Origin: Latrodectus hesperus
Lineage: Eukaryota > Arthropoda > Arachnida > Araneae > Theridiidae
DNA: 64,000 nt
Direction: 5' to 3'
Assembly: GCA_037975125.1 (NCBI GenBank)
Contig: CM075851.1
Coordinates: forward strand, 121,736,908 to 121,800,907
The notes under the pieces are model-generated. The model was not told where the DNA came from, did no database searches, and worked only from the letters and a program-made list of their open reading frames with translations. The position numbers were made by a program, and so were the translations under genes. Shown here one piece after another: positions 13,801 through 28,800 of this stretch (within the stretch, counting starts at the first letter, position 1; each line of letters starts with the position of its first letter).

Positions 13801-16800
13801 AAGCCTAACTAATCGATTATAAAGAGACTGACGTCTCTACGAGCATAATAATGCTATATCTAAGTAGGCTTAGAAAGCTTTAAAACAGACATTTTCGTTA
13901 CAAGGCGATGTCCTTTCTGTCCTGCATCCCCGTCGGAATTCCACTCCAAAACTAAACTAAAAAAAAACTCCTTTGCCTCAGTGTTACCCTTTTCCTCTGC
14001 GGTCGTAAAGGGTGATGGGGTAGAGGAAGTAATGCCCGGATGTCGTCTCAAAAAGCTTCCGACTTTCACAAATTTTAATTAATGTTTCTAAGAGATTGAC
14101 CCATTTAATTCTCATGTAAGAAATTTCCATTTTATGTTCAATTTTATCTTAACATTTTAACTATCATTTATAAATAAATCAAACAAAAAAATTTTTGTGA
14201 ATATTTCTCTGATTAAAATAATGTGTCAAAAGTAACTAAAATTATTTGATATATTTTAAGCATAAATTCTCTTATAAAATTGTGATTATAAAGAGTTGAG
14301 TTCAGATCAACATGAGTATAGATAAATTAACTCTTAATTAAAATTAAATATATATATCGAATCAAAAATGAAAATTCACATTATAGAAAAAAATTTATAT
14401 TCTCCAAATCTTATGTGATTTATTAATATGCATCTTTCTAAGGATTAATTTAAGAACAATCTTAATAAGAAACAATCGTTTCTTAGATTCTCATTAAACT
14501 CATGTAATTGCGAGAAATATTAGTGCTTATTTTTTAAAGTAAATTTATCATTTCACCTGTCCTTCAGTTTTGTTTAGTTTCACAGTATCTCTCTTATCCA
14601 TTTGGATCCAATTTCCATCAAAGTATTTTTCCTCTTTTCCGTTGATTTCTCTTTCCCATGGGGGATTTTCAACCAATTTTGTAAAAAGCAGGGGAATATC
14701 ATGAATCACTAGAAGTCGATGCAAAGCACTCAATGGTAAACTGTAAAAATAAAAATTAACATTTTATATTTTACCAGCTTTTTTAATTCATACTGATGTA
14801 CTTTTAAAAAATCAAAATATGTATACTCAAGCAATTGTTATAAAAAACGACTTCATCCTATTATTAGGAATAAAGGGAAATCAAAATTTATGTTTCATGA
14901 TTTCACATAAGCGTTCAAGAATAATACGATGCCCAGTAGTATATGTACTAGTTCTTAACCGATTATAAGGATTTGAGGCACTTCTGCACACAGAAATGCC
15001 TCAATCTGATTTGGCATGGATTCGACTTATGTCGTTGAACGAGTGGTTCCACACGTGTTATTAATTGCCGACGTGTGGGGTGTTGCATTGTCCAGTTGGA
15101 GTTCACTAAGCCCGCACTGTGGACTTGAATGGGTGCAGGTGATCAGAAATGGTGCTTAAGTAGCGATCACTTATCAGAGTCGTATCTAGACACATCAGGG
15201 ATCCCACATCACGCCAATTACACACACCCTATGCCATCATAAAGCTTCCACCGGATCAAACAGTCTTGTTGACATATAGAGTCCATGGATTCCTGAAGTT
15301 ATCACCTAACCCATACTCATCCATCTACTAGATACAATTGGAAATGAGTCTTGCCAAACCAAGCAATGTGTTTCCAGTCATCAACAATCCAATGTCGGTG
15401 TTGACGGTTCGAGGCGAGGAGTAAAACTTTCTGTTGCGAGAGGTACTTCGGCTTCAGAAGCCCATGTCAATGATTTTTCATTGAATGGCTAGCATGCTGA
15501 CACTTATTGACGGCTCAGCAGTGTAATCTGCAGCAATTTGTGGAAGGGTTGCACGTGTGTTACATTTAGTGATTCTCATCAGTCGTCGTAGATTGCGTTC
15601 TCACACAATTTTTTTCCGGCTACACCAATGTCGGAGAATTGATGTGTACCGGATTCCCGATATTCACGCGAAATGATTGCACGTGAAAAATCAACGTTTC
15701 ATCGCTAACTCGGAGATGCTATGTCCCCTCTCCCTTGTTCCTATTATAACACCACGTTCAAATCTACTTAAATCTTGATAAACTGCCATTGCAGTGGCAG
15801 TAACAGATCTAACAACTCTGCCAGACACTTTGTCTTGTTGATATATAGAAACTTGTAGTCTTATATAGGCGTTGACGACAGCTGCACCGCACTCTAATTG
15901 GTTCCATATCTCTATTTGCATATCCATGCCTGTACCATTTTTTGGGTCTTCGGTGTATATTATACGTAAAGAGCTAGCTTGATTTCTTTACATGAATGCA
16001 TTGAAAAGTTAATCATATGTACTAAGTATTTTAAAACATTGCACTTTTAAGAAATGTAGAATATATTCCACTTTCAAAAGAAGAAGAATATATTCTATTT
16101 ATTTATTAAATTTAAGAAAGAAATAGTGAAGGAGCTCCTGGAAAATGCGGAAAAGTTACAAACATCAGGTTGATTATCAATGAAAAATTTCAAATAAATA
16201 TGAAAGCAAATTTGCAAGCCATGTTTTTAGCATTATTTAGATGGCTGAATTGAAGTATTGATTAAATATATTTTAAAGAAAAATTTTCTATTCCTAATGA
16301 TACAAATAATTTGTATCTCTAAAAAGGTGTTATTAGAATATTCAAGAATCTGACATACAACTGCATTCTTTAAAGCTAACTAGACTGTTATTTGAAATTG
16401 TAATTTTCTTCCAATGTTGTGGATTACTTAGTAATTTCTATGCTGGCTCCGCTGTATTTTGATTTTTAAAATTAAACTGGTTACAAGGTAAACGCTAGAG
16501 TAGCGAAAATTATATTTATGATTTTACGATAGATATTTTACTGATATTTCTCGTCATAGTTGATGATTTTTCATGCCATTAATTTAGAAAAAAGAAAAGC
16601 TCTAACAATAGAACTCTTATCAAAGCGAAAATCTTAAAAATCTTTCATTGGTGAGAATAGATCTGAGTAATTTTTCTCCTATTTTTTACTGATTCTGCAT
16701 GCATTGGTGCACTTCCGTACTTGCTCACATGAGTATTAATTGTTTTAGTAACTGCTGGACTGTTTCGAGAATGTCTAGAGTAAAAATTGCAAATTTAATT

Positions 16801-19800
16801 GTAAGTTAGAAATATTCTACATTTTAACATAGCCCGGCTTATTTAATGGCGATGTCATTTTCTTTGATTGCATTAAACTTTTAACAAAAATCCCTATTGA
16901 TAATAAAAGTGATAGGGCAGTCACACACTCTATGTTCTCGTTTAACGAAGTAAATAGGAATTGATAAAGCATCTGTTTTTAGTTTTCTTTTTAACAGATT
17001 GTCTTAATGAAAGTAAAGATAATAAACAAAAATCAATCGTGATAAGGATTTCATATTGTTATTCACAAGTCTATTTGATTTAATGCATATTGTGTGAAAG
17101 CTTTTCAATTTCCATAAGCATGCTTTTCTTAATCACAATATAAAAAAACTGAATCGCACGTGAGTGGGCCTTTTAAGGCTACTTAGCTAAAAAAAATAAC
17201 CAGTCTGGGAAAATTTTGTGAATTGAAATTATCACACTAGAAAAATATATTACATAGAAACATTTAAACCCATTGTTGCATCATTAATGCAAGCAATGAA
17301 ATATTGGGGTTTGAATTATAGACTGAAATTTTTAAAATATTTTTTATATAGTTTAATCAATCACGAGGAAAAAATTTAATAGAGTGAAATAATCATCGAG
17401 TTATGTGCTATCTTATAAGAACATACATAAATTTTAGTGAAAGCTTAGAAAAGAGTTGTAATAACGTATATTTTAAGAAACTTTATGAGAATATCGTGTT
17501 TTTAATTTCTTATTAAAAAATAAGGATTTATGGTAGATTGGTTGGTGTCATGTCCAGGATGTCAAAGGGATCCGTGATTGCCAATGACGGCTACCAACTT
17601 CTCTATATTCTCTGTGTAGAGATCGCCATCAAATGGGTATTCACCAATGTTCTGGAGAGATTCTAGTATTGCTGGACCAATAAAAATATGGCTTGGAGAG
17701 AGTTCTTCATCAGGACTATTTGTTGTTTTTGTTATTGTTAGTAATGACACTTGGATAAGCTAGCTCGCTATGCCTTGGATATGCAAATTTAAGTCAATAG
17801 GAGAGCGTTTTTCGCTTAATCATAGCAACACGAAGGTGAAAGTACGACTTTGCTCTTCAAATCCACCGATAGATGGCACCACCAGAGGATTCTCTCCCTC
17901 AATTTTGATATTGATCTGAAGGGGAAGAAATTTTCTCCAGACCTTTGCAACCATGGTAACTGTTAACGACCGACCAGAGGACTTTCGATTTCACAGATTT
18001 AACGAGCACGTATATCGTATGTAATCGGTGAGTCTTTGGCGTCATTGGGAATCAAACCCAGCCATTCCGGAAGGAAGGCCGATGTCCTAACTACTAGGCT
18101 ACCACGACCTGGACAATTTCTAAATTTTACATCTCATCTTTTTCCTAGACAGCAGAACCAGAAGCGTTGGCTACCTCGAACGCGGTAACATTATTTTGAT
18201 AACTGACTTCTCGTGGAACAATGGTTGCCAGAGTTCCGAAAAGTTGAATCTCCACCTGTTGGTTCACTGGGGGGTATTATATTTCCCTCCTACCACCCAC
18301 CAGATAAACCGATGGAGGTATTCCCCTATCCGCCTCCCAGAATGTTTAAAATTATTTGATTCTACTTATATTAAAACATAAAACATTATAATTCAATTAA
18401 TGCATTAAATTTTTACATTATTAATTCCATTTAAACTGAGTGATTATCATCCTACTTTGTTTTAATTAAATGAAAAAATAAGTGAAATTTTAAATTTAAT
18501 TTATTTAGTCCAATTTAGAGTTTTAAATCTTTTATAATAACCCCATAAAGTTTAATAAATCAATAAATGATTTTAAGAATTATTTTTATTTTCAAAATTT
18601 TCTTATGATGAATTTTTATAATTGACTCAAATATTCTCTATTTTTTGTACCAAAGTTAGGAGAAATAATTGTTGTAAATTTTAAATCTTCATACGTTCTA
18701 CCTGTTGACAGAAAACGTAAAATCGCATTCAATCGTTCACAAGATCTAAAAGAAATCATGAATATGTTCATTTTTATAATTAAAGGTGTTATCCAACAAA
18801 CTTTCTTCAATTCTTCATCAATCTTAATGTAATTTAAGAAATTCTTGTATTCTGAGTGTATTTCATTCATCAAATTAAAATATGAAAAAGATTTTTGCTG
18901 CATCAGCCAATTTTTTGCATCATTACAATCCAGAGCAACAGCCAGCAATATTTCTATGTTTCATTTACTCATGTTTAAGCTATGATTATATTTAAAAAAA
19001 ACTATTTCTGATAAATAAGAATAGTGTAAAATATATCATTAAATTAAAACTTAACAGTAGATATTACCAGCAAACAAGTGAGGGAAGCAATAAATACTAA
19101 AAAGGTTTGTGTAAGTACGTCAAGTCGTAAAACTGTCTAAATAACTCTTTTAATTAAAAAAAATTAAAAAATTTGGCGATTTTTCTTTTCAATTTACAAA
19201 GCTTATATTTTAAGCCAAAAGCAATAAATATTGAAAAATGGTACTTTTCCTTCTAGATCCCTACTGTGGTCAGCAGAATTCGAAACGCGAGTGTGCTTAG
19301 TTACCCCCTTAAGAAATGTATAGCCTTAAGGGGTTACACAGGGAGATCTCCCGAGGAAATCAAGGAATTATGAATTACATTTTTTCTTCATGTTAAAAAA
19401 GTAAATGCGATTATTTATAGTTACTCATGCTGTGTTTGGAGGAATTTTCGGTGACTTTCGTTTGGTAACAATTTTAGAATATTGTTTTAATAAACAAAGA
19501 ATGTTTTCATTGTGCTTTTCTGCATTAAAACTATTATAAGAATTTTTTAAAACACTCAATATCCTATATTCTATTTCATGATTTTTGTCTGAAAATCTGC
19601 TCGCAGATTAGATATTTTTTAGTGTAGTGATGGTGTATTATACAGTAATTAGACTAAAGTCTGTGGCACGACAGCCCATGTGGACCAAGGTCTGCAGTGC
19701 TCACCTCTGTTTTTCTGACTAAGAGGTCCTGGGGTACGAACTATATGTACCGATTATAGGTGGTCAGCCTAATATGAAAACCACTAGTGCTTAGTTGAAA

Positions 19801-22800
19801 AGCACACGCTTGGTACTCAGTTTATCGACCCACTGAAGTGATGAAAGGCTGAGCCGACCTTGCCCAACCCGAGGATCGAACTTTGGACCTGTATCTTGGG
19901 AGCGTGAAACGCTACCACTAAGCCACAGTACACTGGGCTTATTGTACCGTAATAAACTACTATGAATAGCTGCGATAAGTTATAGATTAACTTTAACAAA
20001 GGCATTGTCATTATTTAAAAAAAATGTGAAATTCAAATATCAAGATATTGAGAAGAATGTAAATTTTACGAAGGGAAATTAAGGTTTATAGTTATGATAA
20101 TCTCTTTACGATCTCATAACCTGTTGTATTCAATATATTTCCCAGAGTAATTCTTAACACATCAGAAATATTAATTTCAAATCATTGCACCATATTTTCA
20201 GAAAAAGATAATAGGCTACATGAAATAAAAGATATGAAGCCGCAGAATACACATTAATGACAAAAAAGAGAATCGCACATAACGTGATAAAAGAGGGGTT
20301 TTCTTTCACCATATTTTTCCTGATGCTCTTCCATCTTCTCAACGGTTATAAGCAGAACACAACAAACAACTGTTAAAAAATAACTATAATACTATTTATT
20401 TATTGTATATTATTAATTACTCTAATCTGTGATAATATGTAATAAAGAAATAATTGTATAATCCCATTGAAACTCTCTCTCTTTTATATTTAAAAAATAA
20501 CTAAAAATATGCTTCCTAATATTGTGAAATATATACTGGAAAATATATATTCTGTGATACACACAATTACATGATTAAAAAAATTTATATTCTCAGTGAT
20601 ACATACAATAACATGAATAAATATATATATACATTCCGGAGTATTCAGAATGATGAATTTAACGCTAAATCTTTGATGGTAATTTATAATAAACTTTGAA
20701 ATGCATTTTTAATATTCAATTGCTGGAAATATTTTTGATTTTAAGGCATAAAGACACACAGACTTGATTATAAAATGAATAAATCAATTGATCACAAATT
20801 AAATTTGTTACATCAAAATTTAATTAATCTACATGACGCACTTGTTAAAGAAAGCTTACATTTTTAGATGCTGAGTCATATAAGAGAAAAGAGAAATGCA
20901 TTTCATGCCAGACTCGAAATCAATGTGTTTCTTTTGGTTCAACAGGTGTATTTCCTCTTCTTTTTTCTCAGATTGTTCAGCCCCATTATTATCCTGTAAA
21001 CTAAATAATTGATGGATTAAATGTACTGAATATGGTAGAAATTCAATGTACGTATAGCAAATTTAGCATAAAATATATTTTTTTGGTAATTGAAAGTACA
21101 TTTTGTTATTTAAAAATTTGAGGGAATTTTTCTTTGAAAACAGAAGTGAATGCACTATGTTGATGTATCATGTATTAAACCATGTATTTTTAAACTATAC
21201 TAAACAATATTAGGATTTCAAATATACTGAAAGAAGAGATTTCAAAATTTTAAAACATTATTAATTCAAATTGAATGAGATTTCTCTTATCTTTAGCTAT
21301 AATTCAAATCATTTTTAAAAATTTGTCTAATTATTGAAGATATGTTTAATACCAAGACACTAATTAAAAATCCTTGTATTGACTAAAATTTGCAATTACT
21401 TATGACTTCTATTGAAAATAATAAAAAAATTTAAATAACATGTAGATAAATAAGAATCTTAAATTAAAATTTAAAAAACTAAGAAATCAAATTTTACAAT
21501 AAAAATGTGTTCAAATCTTTAATTAGTTTATTTGAAATATTTCATTCAAGTGTAGTATAATGATATCAAGTGAAAATATTTTTTAACAAGGCTGCGCAAC
21601 ATACCTACTTAAAGAGACGATTTTTCTGTAGCAGTAGTCAATTAAATCAATTAATACTTCACTGACCGATTCCAGAACATCTTCGTGGTAGAGAACAGTT
21701 TCAAGCAAGGATACCAATGTAACTTCGTAGTACAGCTATAATCATAAGAAATAATTACTTAAATTTAAATTTATACAAATATTCTATTTTTCAAGTCTAA
21801 ATCAGCTAAAAGCCAATCGAATAAAATATGCAACGCTTGGAAATGTCCATCAGTTATGAAGATTTTAAATATTAAATTCGGGGCTTTTTTCCATCCATGT
21901 TCTGATTGGCAGCGTATTGGGAAATGTATAAACGCATATGCTGCAACTGGAACAAATAACGGTTTTCATATTTAAAAAGAATAGTAAAAGTTATTTCTGT
22001 AAAAGAATGTGGGAATGTATAAGGGAGATCTAATATCGTAGATAATTTTTCTTTATATCTTGTGATTCTGTATAGATGAAAATTTTAAAGAGATAGAGAA
22101 CGACACGCATCTTTCTTGAAGCGAATAAAGCTCAGGAGCAGTATATCATACCACTTAATTATATGGAAGCATAAGCAACTCTACAAAGAGTGCAAACTAG
22201 CGTTAATTTTTTTAAAATTTAATTAAACCTGAGTCAGAATAGACCAATGTGGGCCATATCTGTTTTTTTGACCGAGGTCCTGAAATGCCCGATTAAGTGG
22301 TCAGCCTAACGCGAAAATCCGAGTGTTTAGTTCCTAATCACGCTTGATACTCAGTTTCACGGAACCATTGAAATGATGAAAGGATGAGTCGATCTTGCTC
22401 AGCCCTGACATGGTGACTCTCGCTTGAAGCGCTACAGTTAAATAACATCGATTCTTCTTAATTTAATTACAAAAGTGCTGCAACCAAAATTTCGAATTGA
22501 AAAATGGCTTTAATTATAAGATAGTTAGAAACAGATATTCTGATATGAGTTGCATTCTATTCTGTGCACCCGTTCTCTATTCAATTTTGGAAAAAGAGTG
22601 GGTGAATAAACAGAATAAAAAGATTTTATTTACAGACTATAATGAAGGAAAATGCACAACAATTCAAAATTTCGATTAAATCTTTTACTTACTTCGAGGA
22701 ATTTATTTACGTATTTGTGAATTTTCAATTTATAAAAAAGAGATTTGGAATAAAATGTAATGAAAGAATTAATTTGAAATGACTTACAAATGAGCTTTTG

Positions 22801-25800
22801 GTTCTTTAATAACAATGTGTGTAAATAAGCAATGATATATGTGAAGAGCTTAAATCTTATAACTTTAAAGGAATAAAAATTGAGATTGAAATTTACTAAA
22901 AAGTCAACTTTTGATAGTAAAATGTTGCATTTTATTTGCAATGTAATTTAATAATGATACCTTTTTTTTCTAAATTTCTTCACTTGAATATTTTTTAACC
23001 TTCCACTCAGACAATTTATGTTTCAAACTTTATGTACCCTAAATTTTATCATTTACATAAAATTTTGTCATTCAGTTACGCTAGTTTATAACATATTCAG
23101 AAAATAACAGTATTTTCTGTTTCTTGCTTTTTACATGGCGACAAACCGTCGAAGAATCTCACGAAGATTATGGTATGGAATAAATGAGAAATTCGCTTTA
23201 GGCAATGAGTGAGTTTGATAACCACCATAAAATCATTCGAGCATGGAATAACATTATCTATTTTCTTGGAAAACTTCTGCAAGCACGCGATCCAGCACTA
23301 AATTTTATCTAATCGGAGAAATGAGTCATCCAAACACGTTTCATCTCAAAGCGTCAGCGGCCATGACACCGATTCCTTGATGCGGAACGGGAAAAAACAA
23401 TTTTTTTTTACACACCATTTGTTCCAAAGTCATTGTTCTTAGAACGAAATCGATTTTATTCTTTTTCCTTTTTTACATTTACATGAAATTTTAATTAATT
23501 TTCCCAAAATTTATGCTTACAAAGTTTTTTTGTAGTTGCTCTCTTTTATTACAAATCAGTATATTTCTACAAACATTTTAACATCATCTATTATTTAAAA
23601 TAAATTTTTGGGTGAATTTTTCTTTTCATTAATTATTTACGCATTTTTATTTAATTTATTTATTCATTTACTTAATTCGGTGTTTTAAAACCAATCTTAA
23701 TTTGCTGAGTACAAAATAAAATGCCTTTTCCATTAAATAACTATACAGACACTCTTATGCTTTGTTTGCATATACTGAGCGAAATGTTTTTATAGATTCA
23801 GAAGTTTAATAAGTAGAAATATATGTGTTTTATTGATTCTGTATGTCATAATTTAGATTTAAACGAAGTCTTTTATTCCTTGGAATAATACCAAATTTCG
23901 CTTTACCAAATTAATTTTTAATAATCACATTAATATGTGAATTTCAATTTGCTTCATCGAAAAGAATAGCTAAATGAAAACAAAAAGAAACAATTAGACA
24001 AAAATAACACTGTTTCTTTTTACAACATGGTTAAAATTCAAAAGTAGAGCAGACAAAGAGATGGGGAAAAGCTGGTCATATTCGTGATAAATAAGTTTAC
24101 TAGAGTTTCTAATAACTCCTTTCAACTTTTTATGACAGATTATCAATTTAACAATAAACTTTTTTGTATTTTTTGGTGTCACTATTGAAATTTTCTCTTG
24201 ATCCTTGATAATTATTTTTGATAGCCACCTTACAATAAGATAGTTAATTATTACAAAAAGATTATCCGTTTGTTTGAAAACACTTTTCATACTCACAACT
24301 ACAGAACTACAACTGTATTAGAATAATCTGACCTACTTACCACCATATAAACAGGAATAGTCGATTTTAAATCAGTTATTCTTTCCATTATTAGTGGGAA
24401 AATATTCAGCCTCCATATTTCTACTCCTATCAATTCATGAATTAAAAGTGGACCCTTTAAGGAATGAAAAATAAAAATAAAAAGATAAGAAGCTGAAGAT
24501 TAATAAATTAACATCAAAATGTGTCTAAGTATATTATTTTAACTAGTATTACTGCAGATATAATTTTAACTCCTCTAATAATGTTAAAAATGAATTAATA
24601 TTTAACATCTCATTATTTTCAAATGAAAAACAAAGGTTTTACTTAATGATACTGTATTTTATTTTATTTACTTTCTTTAACTAATCTTCGCAAGTTACAG
24701 ATGTTGGAATCATTTTCAGTACTACCTCTATACTCTTATTTGTATAATTTCTTATGCTATATTTTTACTGCGAAATGGGTAACAGCAAGCGATAAACTGT
24801 GATTTTTGCCAACGCATTTAATTTCATTCAACTAGTTTTAAGGAATGCAAAATCATTTCTGAATATAACATTTTACCATTACATCATCATTTTTTTAATA
24901 TGCGTTGACTACTTTTATTTAAATTAAAACATTTCAAATTCGACTAAGCTCATAACTTTAAGTAAAATATATATTAATCAATAAATTTTATTAATTCAGT
25001 ATAATAATTTATTAGAAATGTACTTGGAATTTAAAGTGTGTAAAATAATTATATTTTAATAAATTTTTTACAGTTAAATCTTTTATAACATTTTCAATAC
25101 GAGTTATTTTCTATCTTAATAAGAAATTCAAAATATTCATAAATATTTTAAATGTTCATAACAAATAAACGCGTGAAACATTATATGAATGTACTATATG
25201 CTTAATAATGATGGTAAAAATTGCAATTCTATTTTGATAATGAAAAAAAAAATAACTGTATAAAATCTTTGCAAAAAGAAAATGGTATCACAGCGAATAG
25301 TAAAACTTAATTGAAAATTAGTTTAATTTTCTTGTAGACAAATTAAAATAACAATACGGTTAATTTTTAAGGCTGTATTTTGTAGAGCACTGATTTGTAT
25401 ATTGGCTGTGATCCGCTTTCATGGAGGCAATCTATCTCGGCAAAGTTTTAGATAATATTATTTTCACTTATAAAAAAATATTTCCTCTGCTTCTAAACAG
25501 TTATTTTAAGAAGCTGTATTTAAATATAAATGTTACTGTTAAAGTGATAAACCCTCCGATTATTCATTATAACCACTAAACTTGGTAAATGTAATAAATT
25601 ATTAAATATTAATTTTACCGCGTGGTATAAATCTATAAAATCTCCAATTTATAATGGGAATGTAGTAAATTTCGATTATTTTGTAGAGAAATGATATCTT
25701 AATTCGAAAAAATAAATATTTTTTATAGTAATATTTAACATTGCATTCCTGAGAATTTGAAGAACATCGTAATCTACTTAATAAAACTTATATATTTCAA

Positions 25801-28800
25801 TTTAAAAATTTAAATAACAATGACTTTTTTATACATTCGTTTTAGTGGATATTTTAAGACAGTTGCTTTAGATAATAAGGTAATATCTGTTGTAAAAGAA
25901 GATTTTGAAAAATACAAAATGATCAAAATTACTGAAGGTAAAATAAAGCCTACTGAAGGTAAAATAAAGCCTAACTTGTTATTTCAGTAAATGTTTTATT
26001 TTTTACATCTATCTAAATAAAAAACTATTTTAAATTAAATAATAACGTATTTATATAGATAATTTTTGTATTGTTATCTAAAAGACCTGGATAAAGAAAA
26101 CAATTGATTATTAGAACTTATTAATAACAGTTCTATGTCAAAACAAACTAAACATATATTCTAAACAAAATATTTACTTTTATTTATTTGTAGGTTTATT
26201 TATTTAGACACATTAGTTTAATATGACATATAGAATTGCAATTTTGCAGATTTCTTACAGTTGCATTATCAGATTTGTACTCTCCTTTGCAAACACATCG
26301 TTACTATCAATAACTTTCAGAGGAAGTTGATTTTCTAACACTATCTCGAAATAATATTGCTTAAAATGAAAAATTTCCAATTAAAATAAATTTTTCTTCA
26401 CAAATTGTGAAGTGATTTCTAGCATACCACTACTAAAATTACCCTTGTTTTGATCATAAAAGATAAACGTCTCTATTTTGAATTTCTAATATCATCATCA
26501 TCAGTATTGGCACGACAGCCCTTTGTGAGCCTTGGCCTTCTTCAGAAGTCTCTGCCATTTCGCCCCTTTTCTAGAAATCGACCTCCTGTTCTTGACTTTA
26601 AGTATGTTGAAGTCTTATTCCAGGCAGCCCTTCCATCTCTTTTTGGAACTTCCTCTTGATCTACTACAGAAAGGGGTGGTGTTGAAGACCTTTATTGGTG
26701 TTCTCTCTGTACTCATTCTCATGAGGTGGCCCGCCCATCTCATTCTAGATAGTTTTATTGATTTAATGATGTCTTCTTCTCCATAGATTTTGTACAGTTC
26801 AAAGTTATACCTTTTTCGCCAGGTGTTATTTTCCAGGACAGCACCAAAAATAGTTCTTAGGACCTTTCTCTCAAAAATCGCCTATGTTTTCTCTTCCTTC
26901 ATCGTCAAGGTCCATGTTTCTGTGGCGTAGGTTTGAACTGGCTTAATCAATGTCTTGTATAACATTATGTTTGTCCTTCTCCTGATTAGGTGAGATTTCA
27001 AAAGAGGTCTTAGACCAAAGAAACAACGGTTTGCGGCAATGATCCTCTTTCTGATTTCAGGAGTGATGTCATTTTGGTAGTCAATCTCCGAGCCCAAATA
27101 GCTGAAGTTTCTCACAGACTGAAACTTAAATGTGCCGATCATAAAAGTCTCAGACTGGTTTCTTTTTTACCACAGAACATATGTTTTGTTTTTTCCATGT
27201 TTACTCTGAGCTTCATTTTCCCAGCTGCTTTTTCCAATGCCAAAAAGGCTGTCCTCAGGTCAGTTTCAGATCTTGAAATTATGACGATGTCATCGGCATA
27301 TGCTAGAATTTGTACCGATTTGTTGAATATAGTGCCTCTTGTATTAATTTCAGCATCTTTTATCATTTTCTCAAGCGGTATATTAAAGAGGAGGCAAAAT
27401 TTCTAATATCATCGCTAATATATTTTGTGGATCACTTCTTGGTCTTACTACATTCGGTGCTCTTATTTTCATTGTGTCACTAATATTACCAGAAGAAAAT
27501 TTAATATTTAAAACTTTCATTGTCATTTTTGCCTTTGTTTCTAAACTTTCTTTAGCGTTTTCTCTGTATTATCTTATTTGTTCTTTACAAATTAAAATAT
27601 CTGTCTGGTTAAAATGGATTACTTCCATTCTCATTCTAAATCACAAAATTAATTGTAGGTAAACAGTCATATAGCAATGGATAGTTAATTTTTACGTTAG
27701 AATAATCTTCTGTTTCCCTGTTGGTTTAATTAGAAGTTTTGTTAAATGTTTCTACTTAAGTTTGAATTTCCTCTTCGGTTCTAAGATATTTCATGGAGTC
27801 ATTTGAAAAAGAAAATGTTTTCAAATCTACTTTTGAAGGCACCTCAAACATTGTTTCATAAGGATTACACTTGATAAACTTCATGAAATGACATGTTTTG
27901 TATAAGTTGTATAAACTGTTATTCTTCGGACCTTTTACTAGTTTTATTGCTTTCCAACTAAGAACTTAGCACAGTTTCTGCATCCAGGTTTATACGCTTT
28001 GAGCTTCGTCAACTGAACTTTGAGTCTGGTGGTGCCTGGGTTTTCCATGAAAAATTTTCAAATCCAGCCACATTGCACAAGCTTCTTTCATGATCTGATT
28101 ACTGAACTCGACACCATTATCATTTTGAAGTATACTGGGGCTCCAAATATAAAAAAATGTCATTTAAATAGTATACTTCTTCTGCACACTTCCTTTTTAG
28201 AACATTCCACTCAACAAATATCGTCAAGTAGTCTTGACATACAAATTTGAAATCATTATCAGGTTGCAACTGCATGACAGTTAAATCACCTTGCATCTAG
28301 AGTCATCTGTTTGAAGACTATTGGTCTAACAACAAGCCCTTTCTTGGGTATCTTTGACTTCTTTTGACATTTTTTCACACAAGTTTGAGCAAATTATCGC
28401 TTTCTCACCCGTAAGATATTTGTACTTTTTTTTAAATACCTTTAACATTCTGTATCAGCCACCACGGTATATAAATAAATGTCCGTCATGAACTATGGTA
28501 AAATGTTCTATTGAATTATTAGAAACATTACAGAAATCACATGAATCTGACAGCAACTGAGACTTCCAATAACAGTCTCAGAATCCATGTTGCTTTGCAA
28601 CGACGTGGACAAGCAACTAAGCAAACTGATCAAACTTTGTAAGTTCTGGACTTTTATTGCATTTCTCATTACATGTGAGGGATTTTATAATATAACCAGC
28701 AAATGTGATTAATATTCAATAATTTATCATGTTTACCAAAATTATTGATGATTAGGTAAAATCCCCAATAATTATCCGATATCACATTTTATTACATCTA

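Noticed and set aside
17562..17750. 62-codon minus-strand open frame
   Set aside because: No family resemblance; adjacent to a SINE and probably old repeat sequence.
19860..19940. Possible tRNA gene on the minus strand
   Set aside because: The fold and boxes are tRNA-like, but it continues into a repeat body present in three copies, so it is a SINE head.
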